From NCBI GenBank assembly GCA_038321775.1, contig JBBQFI010000006.1, positions 153,850 to 217,849 on the forward strand: 64,000 nt of DNA, in the 5' to 3' direction. A program made the position numbers and the translations under genes. Under the pieces are notes generated by a model, which was given only the letters and a program-made list of their open reading frames with translations, was not told where the DNA came from and made no database searches. The first letter of the stretch is position 1. The number at the start of each line of letters is the position of its first letter. Shown one piece after another: positions 14,607 through 23,376 of the stretch. This stretch comes from JBBQFI01 sp038321775. Its GTDB lineage: Bacteria; Verrucomicrobiota; Verrucomicrobiia; Chthoniobacterales; UBA10450.

Positions 14607-16373
14607 ATGAAATTATCACGTTTGCTCGTTTGTCTTCTCTTGTTGTCGCTCGCGCCTTCTCGGAATCTCCGAGCGGAAAACAGCGACGCCGAATTCGCAG
14701 ACGTTTCGGACGAATACATCAAAGGATATAGGGCGGCACGGCCCCTGGAAGCAGTTGCGCTCGGCTTTCACGAATACGACGGCAAGATCAATGACTACAC
14801 TCGCCTGTCGATTGATGCCGAAGTCTCGCGCTTGAGACGATTCGACGATCGGCTGAAAAAGTTCGATCTCTCGAAACTGAATACGCGCAATTCGATCGAT
14901 CTGCGCATTCTGCGAGCGTCCATCAGCCGGGAGCTGTTTATCTACCAGGATCTCGCGGTCTTCGAGCGAAATCCGATGACTTACGCGAACGCAATCGATC
15001 TGAATATCTACATTTCGCGCAAGTTCGCTCCGATCGACGATCGCGTTCGCAGCATTATCGCGATTGAAGCGCAGGTCCCAAACATCATGATCGCCGCGCA
15101 GACGAACCTCGCGGCGGTTTTGCCAAAGCCATACGTCGAAATGGGGATTCAGATCTCGCGCGGCGCCGCGGCTTTTCTGAAAAAGGATCTGGTCGATGCG
15201 ATCAAAGAATTAAAAGACGAGAAATTGATGGCCGCTTTCACCATGTCGAACCGCAAAGCCGCGGCCGCTTTGAATGATTACGCCAACTGGCTCGAGCGCG
15301 AAAAATTACCGAAGGCCACGGCGGATTTCAGCATTGGCGAAGAAAAATATCAGCGCATTCTCGCCGAAACAGAATTCGTCGATTTGCCACCGGCAAAAAT
15401 TCTTGAGATTGGATTGCAGAAACTCAAGGAGGAGCATGACATTTTTGCGACCGCGGCGAAAACAATCGATCCGAACAAACCGGCGATTGAAGTTTTCAAA
15501 CAAATCCAAAACGAACATCCGACCGCGCAGAGTTTGATTCCCGATGTCGCGAAAGATCTCGAGCAAATTCGTAAGTACGTTCTTGAGCACAAGCTGGTGA
15601 AGATTCCTTCCGACGTTCGCGCGCAGGTCAGGGAAACGCCGGCGTATCGGCGCGCCACCACTTTCGCTTCGATGGACACGCCCGGTCCGTTCGAGAAGAA
15701 GGCGACGGAAGCCTATTACTACGTCACGCCGGTGGAGAAGGGTTGGTCGGACGCGCAGAAAAACCAATGGCTCACTTCATTCAACTATTACACGACCGAC
15801 ATCGTCACGATTCATGAAGCCTATCCCGGGCATTACGTGCAGTTCCTTCACTTGAACGCGTCCTCTGCGACGAGGATCGAAAAAATCTTCGGCAGCTACG
15901 CATTCATCGAAGGCTGGGCACACTACTGTGAGCAAATGTTGGTCGACGAAGGCTTCGGTGCGACGAAAAAGGAGAAACCAAGCGATGAGGAAATAAAGCG
16001 CGCGGCAAAATATCGCATGGCCCAGGCCGACGAAGCCTTGCTGCGATTGTGCCGGCTTTGCGTTTCGATCAAACTGCACACGCAGAAAATGTCGGTTGAT
16101 GACGCGACGAAATTTTTTCAGGACAATTGCTACTATCAAGCGCAACCGGCGCGATCCGAAGCGATGCGCGGAACGTTTGATCCAGGCTATTTGAATTACA
16201 CGTTAGGCAAATTGCAGATTCTAAAACTGCGCGAGGATTACAAGGCACAGGAAGGCGACAATTTTTCACTGCAAAAATTCCACGACGAAGTGCTCAATCA
16301 CGGCATGCCGCAGATTCGGCTGTTGCGCGAAATTCTGCTGAAAGACAAATCGAAGTGGGACGAAGTGCTGTGA
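14607..16373 (+). CDS. DUF885 family protein (putative secreted metallopeptidase-like)
   Basis: 588 residues with an N-terminal signal (LSRLLVCLLLLSLAPS). The family hallmark HEAYPGHYVQ near residue 406 resembles a zinc-peptidase HExxH-like helix, with GWAHYCEQML some 35 residues later as a further conserved segment. DUF885 proteins are widespread lipoprotein or periplasmic proteins thought to be peptidase-like; the activity is not established. No cysteine lipobox is evident here. Start ATG at 14607 lies 96 bases from the divergent S41 peptidase start. Confidence 0.85.
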   Translation: MKLSRLLVCLLLLSLAPSRNLRAENSDAEFADVSDEYIKGYRAARPLEAVALGFHEYDGKINDYTRLSIDAEVSRLRRFDDRLKKFDLSKLNTRNSIDLRILRASISRELFIYQDLAVFERNPMTYANAIDLNIYISRKFAPIDDRVRSIIAIEAQVPNIMIAAQTNLAAVLPKPYVEMGIQISRGAAAFLKKDLVDAIKELKDEKLMAAFTMSNRKAAAALNDYANWLEREKLPKATADFSIGEEKYQRILAETEFVDLPPAKILEIGLQKLKEEHDIFATAAKTIDPNKPAIEVFKQIQNEHPTAQSLIPDVAKDLEQIRKYVLEHKLVKIPSDVRAQVRETPAYRRATTFASMDTPGPFEKKATEAYYYVTPVEKGWSDAQKNQWLTSFNYYTTDIVTIHEAYPGHYVQFLHLNASSATRIEKIFGSYAFIEGWAHYCEQMLVDEGFGATKKEKPSDEEIKRAAKYRMAQADEALLRLCRLCVSIKLHTQKMSVDDATKFFQDNCYYQAQPARSEAMRGTFDPGYLNYTLGKLQILKLREDYKAQEGDNFSLQKFHDEVLNHGMPQIRLLREILLKDKSKWDEVL

Positions 16374-16375
16374 TG

Positions 16376-16488
16376 GAGGTCAGGCTTTCATCCTGACTCG
16401 GCCGGCGGCCTTCCAGGCCGTCGAGAAGAGGAATCATGAGACAGGCTGGAAGCCTGTCCGCCGAGTCAGCCAAGATGGCGGCCTTCCA
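16376..16488. repeat. Composite hairpin repeat between DUF885 gene and rmuC
   Basis: The stretch between two convergent stops contains the hairpins GTCAGG-N7-CCTGAC and GACAGGCT-gga-AGCCTGTC, and the near-duplicated string GGCGGCCTTCCA at about 16405 and 16477. Such stacked hairpins are typical of REP-like intergenic repeats. No coding potential. A bidirectional terminator role is possible from position. Confidence 0.6.
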
Positions 16489-16492
16489 ACCG

Positions 16493-17701
16493 CTAATCCT
16501 GGTCCTCGTCCGGCGATAGCAGTTCCCGTAAAAATGGTTGCGGATTCGATGGCAATTCTTCCACGTCGCGCAGTTTCCGCGTGAGCATGCGCGAGCGCAC
16601 ATCGACATCTTCCATTTTTCGCGCAGCCTGATCGAGCTTGTCCTTCACCGAGGATAACGCTTCGCCAAATTTACCGAATTCGGTCTTAACCCCGGCCAGT
16701 AAATTCCAAACCTCGCTCGAACGCTTCTGGATCGTGAGCGTGCGAAATCCCATTTGCAAGCTGTTGAGCAGCGCCGCCAGCGTCGTTGGTCCGGCAAAAA
16801 CAACGCGGCAATCGCGCTGCACTTGTTCCACCAAACCGACACGCCGAATCGCTTCCGCAAACAAACCTTCCGTCGGTAAAAACATGAGCGCGAAATCTGT
16901 CGTTTTTGGGGGGTTGATATATTTCGCGCAAATATCTTTCGCGCCGCGCCTCAATTCCGTCTCCAGACTTTTCATCGCGTCATCGATTGCCGGAACGTCT
17001 CCTTTTTCCTGCGCTGCGATCAGACGTTGATAATCTTCCGTCGGAAATTTTGCATCGATCGGCAGCCAAACCGGCGCGCCATTTTCGTCCCCCGGCAGCT
17101 TGATCGCGAAATCGACATGCTCGCCGGTTTCGGGGCGAACTTTGACGTTGCGCGCGAACTGATCGGTCGTGAGCACCTGTTCGAGCAAGGCGCCCAGTTG
17201 CACTTCGCCCCACCCGCCGCGCATTTTTACGTTGCTCAAAACTTTTTGCAGACCGCCGACATCGCTCGCGAGTTGCTGCATCGCGCCCAGTCCTTGATGC
17301 ACTTGCTCGAGGCGATCGCTCACGAGCTTGAACGATTCGCCGAGCCGCTTCTCCAGCGTTCCCTGCAATTTTTCGTCCACCGTCGCGCGCATCTTGTCGA
17401 TCTGTTTGGAATTGTCTTCCTGCAATTGCTGCAAACGCGAATCGACAACCGACCGCACGCTTTCGAGCGAAGTGGTTAATTCTTCACGCTGCGATTTCGC
17501 TGTAGCGGCATTTTCCTCGCGCCCGCGCGACATTTCTTCGCGCAACATTCGCTCCGCCCGTTCCTGTGCGCGATCGAGCAACTCCAGGCGCTGCAACAAT
17601 TCGGAATCGTCGGAGCGATTGTGTCGCGTAAGAAAGAAGACACAGCCCGCGACGGCTGCGCCCACAATCAAACCGGCAATGAGGTAAATCTCCGCTCCCA
17701 C
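16493..17701 (-). CDS. rmuC: DNA recombination protein RmuC
   Basis: 402 residues from a GTG at 17701. An N-terminal transmembrane helix (IYLIAGLIVGAAVAGCVFFL) is followed by a long coiled coil (about residues 30-130, rich in Glu/Arg/Leu) and the RmuC core with LSNVKMRGGWGEVQLGALLEQVL, LPIDAKFPTEDYQRL and PTEGLFAEAIRR. RmuC limits inversion between short inverted repeats in E. coli and is predicted to have a nuclease-like fold, which is apt in a genome rich in such repeats. It is 158 bases downstream of the TonB receptor gene, with a palindromic repeat between. Confidence 0.92.
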   Translation of the reverse strand: MGAEIYLIAGLIVGAAVAGCVFFLTRHNRSDDSELLQRLELLDRAQERAERMLREEMSRGREENAATAKSQREELTTSLESVRSVVDSRLQQLQEDNSKQIDKMRATVDEKLQGTLEKRLGESFKLVSDRLEQVHQGLGAMQQLASDVGGLQKVLSNVKMRGGWGEVQLGALLEQVLTTDQFARNVKVRPETGEHVDFAIKLPGDENGAPVWLPIDAKFPTEDYQRLIAAQEKGDVPAIDDAMKSLETELRRGAKDICAKYINPPKTTDFALMFLPTEGLFAEAIRRVGLVEQVQRDCRVVFAGPTTLAALLNSLQMGFRTLTIQKRSSEVWNLLAGVKTEFGKFGEALSSVKDKLDQAARKMEDVDVRSRMLTRKLRDVEELPSNPQPFLRELLSPDEDQD

Positions 17702-17758
17702 AGTTAGCGATTAAGCGAAGAGGAATCTTAATTCAAGAAGCGCCGGCTTTCCGCGCCG

Positions 17759-17835
17759 GTCATCCTGAGCGAAGCGAAGGACCCCGCAACGTCCGCTGGT
17801 TATGCGGGAGGTCCCTCGCATCCGCTCGGGATGAC
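17759..17835. repeat. GTCATCCTGAG-type palindromic intergenic repeat
   Basis: GTCATCCTGAGCGAAGCGAA opens the element and a matching CTCGGGATGAC closes it, with inner arms GGACC/GGTCC; 77 nt. One of at least five intergenic relatives in this window. It lies between the TonB receptor stop and rmuC. Confidence 0.85.
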
Positions 17836-17859
17836 AGACCTGGACGGGTAGCTCGCGAA

Positions 17860-19758
17860 TTAAAATCGCAACTTTACTCCTCCGTATGCCGCACGGCCAA
17901 GTGCGGGGAACCCGAAAACTTCCGAATAATGTTCATTTGTCAGGTTATCGATCCGACCAAAAACGGAGAAGTGCGGATTGATTTCGTACTCGGCCGCGAA
18001 ATTCACAAACGAATAATCTTCGATGTCGAAATTCGCTGCGCCAAAGCTGAGTTCCTCGCGCGCGTTCACAAATTTTGCCGCAACCGTGGTGCGCAATTTT
18101 TTGCACCACAGATACGATGCCGAGACATAAACTTCATTGCGCGGCCGTCGCGGAAGGCGCGCGCCTTGCGGTTGCGAAATATCGGCCACCGATGTTTTCT
18201 CCGCGTCGAGATAAGTGTAGCTGGCCGCGAACGTGAGATCGTCGATCGGCGTAGCGTGCATCTCAAATTCCACGCCCTGCGTGCGTGCGGCGCCAAGGTT
18301 TAACGTTTCGAACAATCCATTGAATCCAATGATGTTCGATAAATTATTGTGAAAGTAGGTCGCTCCTATGTGGACACGGTCGTCACAAAATCGTTGCTCG
18401 ATCCCGGCGTCGAAACCGCGATCGCGCTCTGGCCGCAGATCAAAATTGTTTCCGAAAATTTTATCCTGACTGCTCGGCGGGCTGAACCCAGTGGCGTAAC
18501 TCGAATGCAGCGTCGTGTTCGTCGGCTTGATCAGATAGCTCCCTGCGAAGCGATAAGTCCAGACATCGCCGAATTGATTGAAGTGATCGTAGCGGCCGCC
18601 CGCGACCAGATTCAATCCATCCAACGGCGTCACCGTCGCTTGCAGAAATCCCGAAGTTTCGTCCGTGTGGTCGCTGACAAATGTCGGTTGCGGACCGAAT
18701 GCCTGCGAAACAAAAGGCCGCTCCTGGCCTGCGTTGACGCGGCTATAGAAAAAACCATTCGTTAGGGTAAGCCATGATGCGGGGCGGAGATCGTTTTGGT
18801 AATCGATCGTCGTTCGTTCGAAAAGCGCACGCGTCGGGCCCACGAAACCGTCGTCGTTCGGATCGTTAAGCTGCCTTTCGTGATCGTAACTGAAGGTGAA
18901 TTTGTGTTCCCACCAATCGACCGGCTTGAAATCGACGTGCGGCGCGATCAGCCATTTCTCGGTCAGGAAACTATCGAACGGTTTGGGCGTCGCGATGCTG
19001 TTCGGATTTCCAGTGTCGGCGTTGGAATAAAGAAAGAGACTGCCCACGCGCCATTGATCGTTAGGCGACCAGCCAAAGTCTGCGATCCCGTTGCTCAACC
19101 GGTATTGATTATTTGGCCGCGCATTATCGGTATCGAGCCGGTTTAGGCCTAACGAGTAGTCGAGCTGACGCCAGGAACCGGAACTTTGCAGCGACTCACG
19201 AAATGTTCCGTACGACCCGCCTTCTGCGCTCGCTTCGACCGTCGGAGTTCCGCTCCCCTGCTTCGTGAAAATCTGAATTACGCCGGCGAGAGCGCGCGGA
19301 CCATAGATTGTGCTTTGCGGGCCGCGGGCCACTTCGATCCGATTGATGTTGTCCGTAGTCAGAGTGGCAAAATCAAACGCGCCTTGCAGACCCTGATTGA
19401 TCGGAATGCCATCGAGCAGAACTTGCGTGTGCTCGCTGCGCAGACCGCGCGTGAAGACAGAAGTGAGTTGTCCGAGCGTTCCGGTCTGGACAACCGAAAG
19501 ACCGGGAACTTCGCGTAGCGCATCCGCGACGCGCTCAATCTGTTTTTGTTCCAAATCCGCCGCCGGGATCACGCTGATCGTAGCCGGCGAATTTTCCTGC
19601 GGGATCGGGATCCGCGTGGCGCTAACAACGACGGGAGCACTCTCCGACTCAACCGGCGTGGGTGAAGGCGACGGAGTCGCTTCTTGTGCGCGACAGAAAG
19701 TCGGCACGGCAATAAAACAACAAACCAACAACAACCAAGAGCGTGGATTTTTCCACAT
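17860..19758 (-). CDS. TonB-dependent outer-membrane receptor, BtuB-like (cobalamin uptake)
   Basis: 632 residues from the ATG at 19758, which has GGAGGAAAC seven bases upstream; longer open frame before it runs into the riboswitch. A signal peptide (NPRSWLLLVCCFIAVPTFCRA) is followed by a Pro/Ser linker and TonB box-like VVVSATRIP. The plug domain (ATISVIPAADLEQKQIERVADALREVPG, FTRGLRSEHTQVLLDGIPIN, RIEVARGPQSTIYG) precedes a 22-strand barrel ending in aromatic Phe (GGVKLRF). The upstream cobalamin riboswitch gives the substrate: vitamin B12 or another corrinoid. Confidence 0.92.
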   Translation of the reverse strand: MWKNPRSWLLLVCCFIAVPTFCRAQEATPSPSPTPVESESAPVVVSATRIPIPQENSPATISVIPAADLEQKQIERVADALREVPGLSVVQTGTLGQLTSVFTRGLRSEHTQVLLDGIPINQGLQGAFDFATLTTDNINRIEVARGPQSTIYGPRALAGVIQIFTKQGSGTPTVEASAEGGSYGTFRESLQSSGSWRQLDYSLGLNRLDTDNARPNNQYRLSNGIADFGWSPNDQWRVGSLFLYSNADTGNPNSIATPKPFDSFLTEKWLIAPHVDFKPVDWWEHKFTFSYDHERQLNDPNDDGFVGPTRALFERTTIDYQNDLRPASWLTLTNGFFYSRVNAGQERPFVSQAFGPQPTFVSDHTDETSGFLQATVTPLDGLNLVAGGRYDHFNQFGDVWTYRFAGSYLIKPTNTTLHSSYATGFSPPSSQDKIFGNNFDLRPERDRGFDAGIEQRFCDDRVHIGATYFHNNLSNIIGFNGLFETLNLGAARTQGVEFEMHATPIDDLTFAASYTYLDAEKTSVADISQPQGARLPRRPRNEVYVSASYLWCKKLRTTVAAKFVNAREELSFGAANFDIEDYSFVNFAAEYEINPHFSVFGRIDNLTNEHYSEVFGFPALGRAAYGGVKLRF

Positions 19759-19888
19759 AACAAGTTTCCTCCATTTGTTGAGAGGCGGACTTGTTCGCCA
19801 AGGCGGATCGTCCACAACTCTCATTCTTCTTTTTTGCGAAGAAGTTTTTTCACGCCGTCCGCACACGCGGCGGCACGAATGAGGTGGA

Positions 19889-20070
19889 GCGGGCAAATAT
19901 TCTGGCTCCTGGCTTGCGGCGCCTAACGAGTAGGTGCACACCTTCTTCCCGCCTTCACCCCCGAAGTTTTTCGGAGATTGGCCCTGGGAAGTCGTATCCA
20001 GTTACAGCAGCGCAACTGCTCCCGATTCGCACGGGATTTCTCGCGCCGGTCCACTGATCAGACTCGCAAA
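19889..20070 (-). promoter_or_regulatory. Cobalamin riboswitch
   Basis: On the minus strand the leader of the TonB receptor shows the core of the adenosylcobalamin family. GAAATCCCGTGCGAATCGGG and GCTGCTGTAACTGG correspond to the usual AATCC...ATCCGG and CACTGTAA segments. Further on, AAGCCAGGAGCC...TTTGCCC matches the AGCCAGGAGACCTGCC box. Order and spacing are right and the 3' end lies about 130 bases before the ATG. Binding of cobalamin should lower receptor expression. A CCTAACGA word (19922-19929) lies in a variable arm. Edges are approximate. Confidence 0.88.
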
Positions 20071-20146
20071 GAACTGCGCCAGAAGTAGCGGCTTGCGCTT
20101 CCGCGTTCAAGATTTATTTATCAGTCCGCGGTTCAACTCGCTTTTC

Positions 20147-21097
20147 GTGCCTTCGCCTACTTCATCTCTTAATCTGCTCGTCACCGGTGGCGCCGGGTTT
20201 ATCGGCTCGAATCTCGTCCTCACTCTTCAGGAGAAATTTCCCGACGCACGACTAACCGTGATCGACGATTTTCGCTCCGGCGATTTCAAAAACCTTGCCG
20301 GTTACCGCGGCGACCTCATGGCGCAGGATTTGGCGAACTTGAACTGGCAGGAACAATTCGGTGACGAGAAATTCGACGCCATTTTTCATCTCGCTTCCAT
20401 CACCGATACGACATTGCACGATCAATTCGTCCAAGTGCACGACAACGTGGAAAGTTTTCGTCGCCTTCTGCGATTCGCGCGCCCGACAAAGACGCGCGTG
20501 ATTTATGCGTCGTCCGCCTCGACCTACGGCGCGGCAAGCGCGGCGAGCGTGGAATCAAACGGCGCAGCGCCGACTAACGTGTATGCGTTTTCGAAAGTTA
20601 TCATGGACAACCTGGCGCGCCGCGCCGCGGAGGAAAACCCTGACTGGACGATTATCGGTTTGCGTTACTTCAACGTTTACGGTCCCCGGGAAGCGCACAA
20701 GGGCCTGCCGGCGAGCATGATTTTTCACTTGTCGAACCAGATGAAGGCGGGACAGCGGCCTCGCATTTTTAAACATGGCGAACAGAAGCGCGACTTCGTT
20801 TACGTAAAGGATGTCGTTGAGGGAAGCATCCGAGCACTCGATGCAACGCGCGGCGGCATTTACAATCTTGGATGCGGTCAGGCGCGTACGTTTAACGAGT
20901 TGATCGACATTTTGAATCGCTCGTTAGGCACAAAGTTCGAGCCTGACTACATCGAAAATCCGCACGCGCACTACCAGAATTTTACACAGGCGGACTTGAA
21001 CAATGTCCGCGACGCCCTCGGTTACGAACCGCAATATTCTCTCGAGTGCGGCGTAGCCGACTACATGCAATGGCTGTATCCAGGGGACGCGAAATAA
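20147..21097 (+). CDS. hldD: ADP-L-glycero-D-manno-heptose 6-epimerase-like SDR protein
   Basis: 316 residues from a GTG at 20147; a longer open frame upstream would be antisense to the riboswitch and has no family match. The Rossmann motif GGAGFIGSN is near residue 14, the catalytic YAFSK (Tyr-x-x-x-Lys) in the middle. The HldD-specific run RYFNVYGPREAHKG, with FHLSNQMKAGQRPRIF and KRDFVYVKDV following, is close to the E. coli enzyme (310 residues). It makes the heptose precursor of the LPS inner core. It is transcribed divergently from the TonB receptor. A TCGTTAGG word at 20921 is read as Ser-Leu-Gly. Confidence 0.85.
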   Translation: MPSPTSSLNLLVTGGAGFIGSNLVLTLQEKFPDARLTVIDDFRSGDFKNLAGYRGDLMAQDLANLNWQEQFGDEKFDAIFHLASITDTTLHDQFVQVHDNVESFRRLLRFARPTKTRVIYASSASTYGAASAASVESNGAAPTNVYAFSKVIMDNLARRAAEENPDWTIIGLRYFNVYGPREAHKGLPASMIFHLSNQMKAGQRPRIFKHGEQKRDFVYVKDVVEGSIRALDATRGGIYNLGCGQARTFNELIDILNRSLGTKFEPDYIENPHAHYQNFTQADLNNVRDALGYEPQYSLECGVADYMQWLYPGDAK

Positions 21098-21123
21098 CTG
21101 AGGGAATTTTCGCCAAAAACACT

Positions 21124-21214
21124 GTCATCCTGAGCGAAGCGAAGGACCTCACGACAAACCACGCGTTATAAATTGTCGAGCTAACGTGAGGTTCCTCGCT
21201 GCGCTCGGAATGAC
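21124..21214. repeat. GTCATCCTGAG-type palindromic intergenic repeat
   Basis: Opens with GTCATCCTGAGCGAAGCGAA, closes with GCTCGGAATGAC, with inner arms CCTCACG/CGTGAGG; 91 nt. It lies between convergent hldD and the OsmC gene. Confidence 0.85.
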
Positions 21215-21239
21215 AAAATAAAGTCCCGCGCCAGTTTCG

Positions 21240-21650
21240 TTAACCTTCCCAGAAAAATTTTGTCGGACGACTAATCTCTGCGGGCAGACTTTTGTGCACT
21301 GGACAATTGAGGCCCGTTTGCTCGAGCACATCGCGGTGCGGAGAATTTGCCGGCAACGGAATACGAACTTCCGATGGCAGGCCGACAATCCGGCGCGGAC
21401 CGTCCTTCGACATTTCCTTTTTTACCGACACGATCATGCCACGGAGGTCGACGCCGAGTTGGTCGGCTTTCAGCGCCATCGTTGTCGAGATGCAGCTACC
21501 AAGCGCGGTCGCAACAAGATCAGTCGGCGAAAACGATTCGCCTTTGCCTTTATTGTCGGTCGGCGCATCGGTCGCGATCTTCGATTGCGATGGCTCGTGA
21601 GTCGCCGAGCAATGCAAGTCGCCGTCGTAGCGAATAGAAACGTTAACCAT
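21240..21650 (-). CDS. OsmC/Ohr family protein
   Basis: 136 residues. The first conserved cysteine is in TDLVATALGSCISTTM and the second in LNCPVHKSL, the pair used by OsmC/Ohr proteins to reduce organic or lipid hydroperoxides in the cytosol. Length and layout fit the OsmC-like (YhfA-type) subgroup. It is a single gene next to a glycoside hydrolase on the same strand, 50 bases apart. Family is firm, physiological substrate unknown. Confidence 0.9.
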   Translation of the reverse strand: MVNVSIRYDGDLHCSATHEPSQSKIATDAPTDNKGKGESFSPTDLVATALGSCISTTMALKADQLGVDLRGMIVSVKKEMSKDGPRRIVGLPSEVRIPLPANSPHRDVLEQTGLNCPVHKSLPAEISRPTKFFWEG

Positions 21651-21700
21651 GCGGAATTATGCGGCGCGTTTCTTCTTTTGTCACCTCGAGCGGGACGGAC

Positions 21701-22744
21701 TTAGTGCGAGAAGATCGGACTTTCTTGAATCTTGTCGCCGTGTTGTGCGAATTCCGTCCGGAAAACATTCGTTAGGCTGCGATCGTGTAAAATGTTCATG
21801 TCGGTATCGTGCTTTTTGTTGTCGTCGTTCTCCCACGCTTCGTTCCACCAGCAAAAGCCGATCACCCCCGGCCAGCGCCCGGAAAACAGATCGTCGAGCG
21901 CGGATTTTGACCACGCATCTGCGCTCACTCGCCGGTTATGCAAATCGCAGCCGAACTCAGCGAGCACAATCGGTTTATTCGGCGCCAGTTTCGTTAGACG
22001 CGGATACGCTTCGCGCATTTTGAAACGCAAACTTTCCGTACCCTCGTGTGTCATCGGTGTAAGTGGCCCATAGGCGCTCAACCCAATCCAATCGCAATAG
22101 GCATCGCCGGGATAATAATTCTCGAATCGATTCCATTTCGATTCCGGCGAATCGAACCAATTCACGTGCCAGACCCATTGCAGATTGTTCGCTCCTTCCG
22201 CCCGCATCAAATCGACGATGTGATGATAAGCCTCGATGTAATTTCCCGGTCCCGTTTTCGCGCCGCCATTCCATTTTCCATTCCAGGAAAACCAATCGCC
22301 GTTCGGCTCCGTCCCCCACTCAATTAAAATGGGCGACTGTAAAGCCTTCGCGTCCCGCGCCCAGCCACGTAGATCTTCGTCAAAATCACCTCGAATGATT
22401 TTCGCGAGAGTAAAAATTTTCTCAGGACGATTTTGTTCCACATCCGAGCGCAACATGAGTCGGAGATAAGGAACTTTGCCAAGCTTGCGAATCCATTCGC
22501 ACATCGCGCCGGGAAATTTTCGCGACTCGAACCAGTTATCCGAGAAAAATATCCAAGCCGTTTTTTTACCGACTGCATCTTCATATTTCGCGACATCTTG
22601 CGGCGTGACGTCGTGCTCGTTCAGCGCCGGACCATCGTAAAAGAATCCGTGGTAGAGCTTCCCGTTCGGAACGGCGATCTGAGCCGCGTCTAGGCACGCG
22701 ATGCCGGCAAAGCCCATCAAACATCGGCACAAAAATTCTCTCAC
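21701..22744 (-). CDS. Glycoside hydrolase, GH26-like (beta-mannanase type)
   Basis: 347 residues if the GTG at 22744 is used (an ATG at 22717 is the alternative); the first choice gives a better signal peptide (REFLCRCLMGFAGIACLDAA). The barrel has the acid/base segment EWGTEPNGDWFSWNG (GH26 usually HEMNGDWFPW), the QWVWHVN strand, and the nucleophile strand PIVLAEFG. This supports a secreted retaining endo-glycanase acting on mannan or a similar polysaccharide, though some such proteins lack proven activity. It is the only carbohydrase in the window. Confidence 0.75.
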   Translation of the reverse strand: MREFLCRCLMGFAGIACLDAAQIAVPNGKLYHGFFYDGPALNEHDVTPQDVAKYEDAVGKKTAWIFFSDNWFESRKFPGAMCEWIRKLGKVPYLRLMLRSDVEQNRPEKIFTLAKIIRGDFDEDLRGWARDAKALQSPILIEWGTEPNGDWFSWNGKWNGGAKTGPGNYIEAYHHIVDLMRAEGANNLQWVWHVNWFDSPESKWNRFENYYPGDAYCDWIGLSAYGPLTPMTHEGTESLRFKMREAYPRLTKLAPNKPIVLAEFGCDLHNRRVSADAWSKSALDDLFSGRWPGVIGFCWWNEAWENDDNKKHDTDMNILHDRSLTNVFRTEFAQHGDKIQESPIFSH

Positions 22745-22823
22745 ACCGATAATGTAACGGCGCTCCGCGAGCGTCGCATTTTTTCGCGACGTCAGCCGAA
22801 TCCAGCCGGCGCGAGCAAAGACC

Positions 22824-23279
22824 TCAGCTTTCTTTGCTCGAATCGCGCAAGCTCCGCACGCGATCGTGGGCAAGTTTCACTTTATCGTACTGACGCGAAA
22901 CCGTTTCGCGCAATGGCGAAGATAAATCGATGCCTATCGCTTTTTTATATTCGCTGATCGCGGAATCCTCGCCGCGTTCGCATTCCGCAAGGATGGCATG
23001 ATCGTCTCCGCTCGAGACAGCCGCTTTCAGACCGATCCACGCGCGATGGATCGAGCCGGCAACACTGCTGCTGTCCTCCGGTTCGGATTCGCCGATCTGT
23101 CGCAGCTGATCCTGCAATTCGCCGGCAAAGCGCGATCGCTCCGTCGAAAATTCATTGAAAAGCGATTTGAGTGCCGGGTCTTTCGCCGCCTCGGCCGATT
23201 GCCGAAAGCCTTGTTCTCCATCTTTGAGCGTCTCAATCAAACTGTTAACCGTCGAAATGATTTCCTTCTTCTGAGCCAT
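22824..23279 (-). CDS. PA2169-family four-helix-bundle protein
   Basis: 151 residues from the ATG at 23279 (MAQKKEIISTVNSLIETLKD). The sequence is almost fully helical, with the family pattern of N-terminal LIETLKDGEQGF, DPALKSLFNEFSTERSRFAGEL and AILAECERGEDSAISEYKKAI. It is related to ferritin-like DUF2383 proteins that respond to stress; metal binding is not shown. It precedes the GH26-like gene by 79 bases on the same strand and is divergent from the DUF5069 gene. Confidence 0.8.
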   Translation of the reverse strand: MAQKKEIISTVNSLIETLKDGEQGFRQSAEAAKDPALKSLFNEFSTERSRFAGELQDQLRQIGESEPEDSSSVAGSIHRAWIGLKAAVSSGDDHAILAECERGEDSAISEYKKAIGIDLSSPLRETVSRQYDKVKLAHDRVRSLRDSSKES

Positions 23280-23376
23280 ATAACATCCAATCGCAGCCGG
23301 ACCCGATTTCGCGCTCGAATAAATTTCGAAAATTCCGCAAAGTTGTGGGCACTGCGATTCGGCCTTAACTTTTGCC

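Noticed and set aside
19759..19941. N-terminal extension of the TonB receptor frame
   Set aside because: It covers the 3' part of the riboswitch leader, and the ATG at 19758 has GGAGG and a signal peptide.
19934..20146. N-terminal extension of the hldD-like frame
   Set aside because: It runs antisense through the cobalamin riboswitch and does not match the family; the GTG at 20147 places the Rossmann motif correctly.
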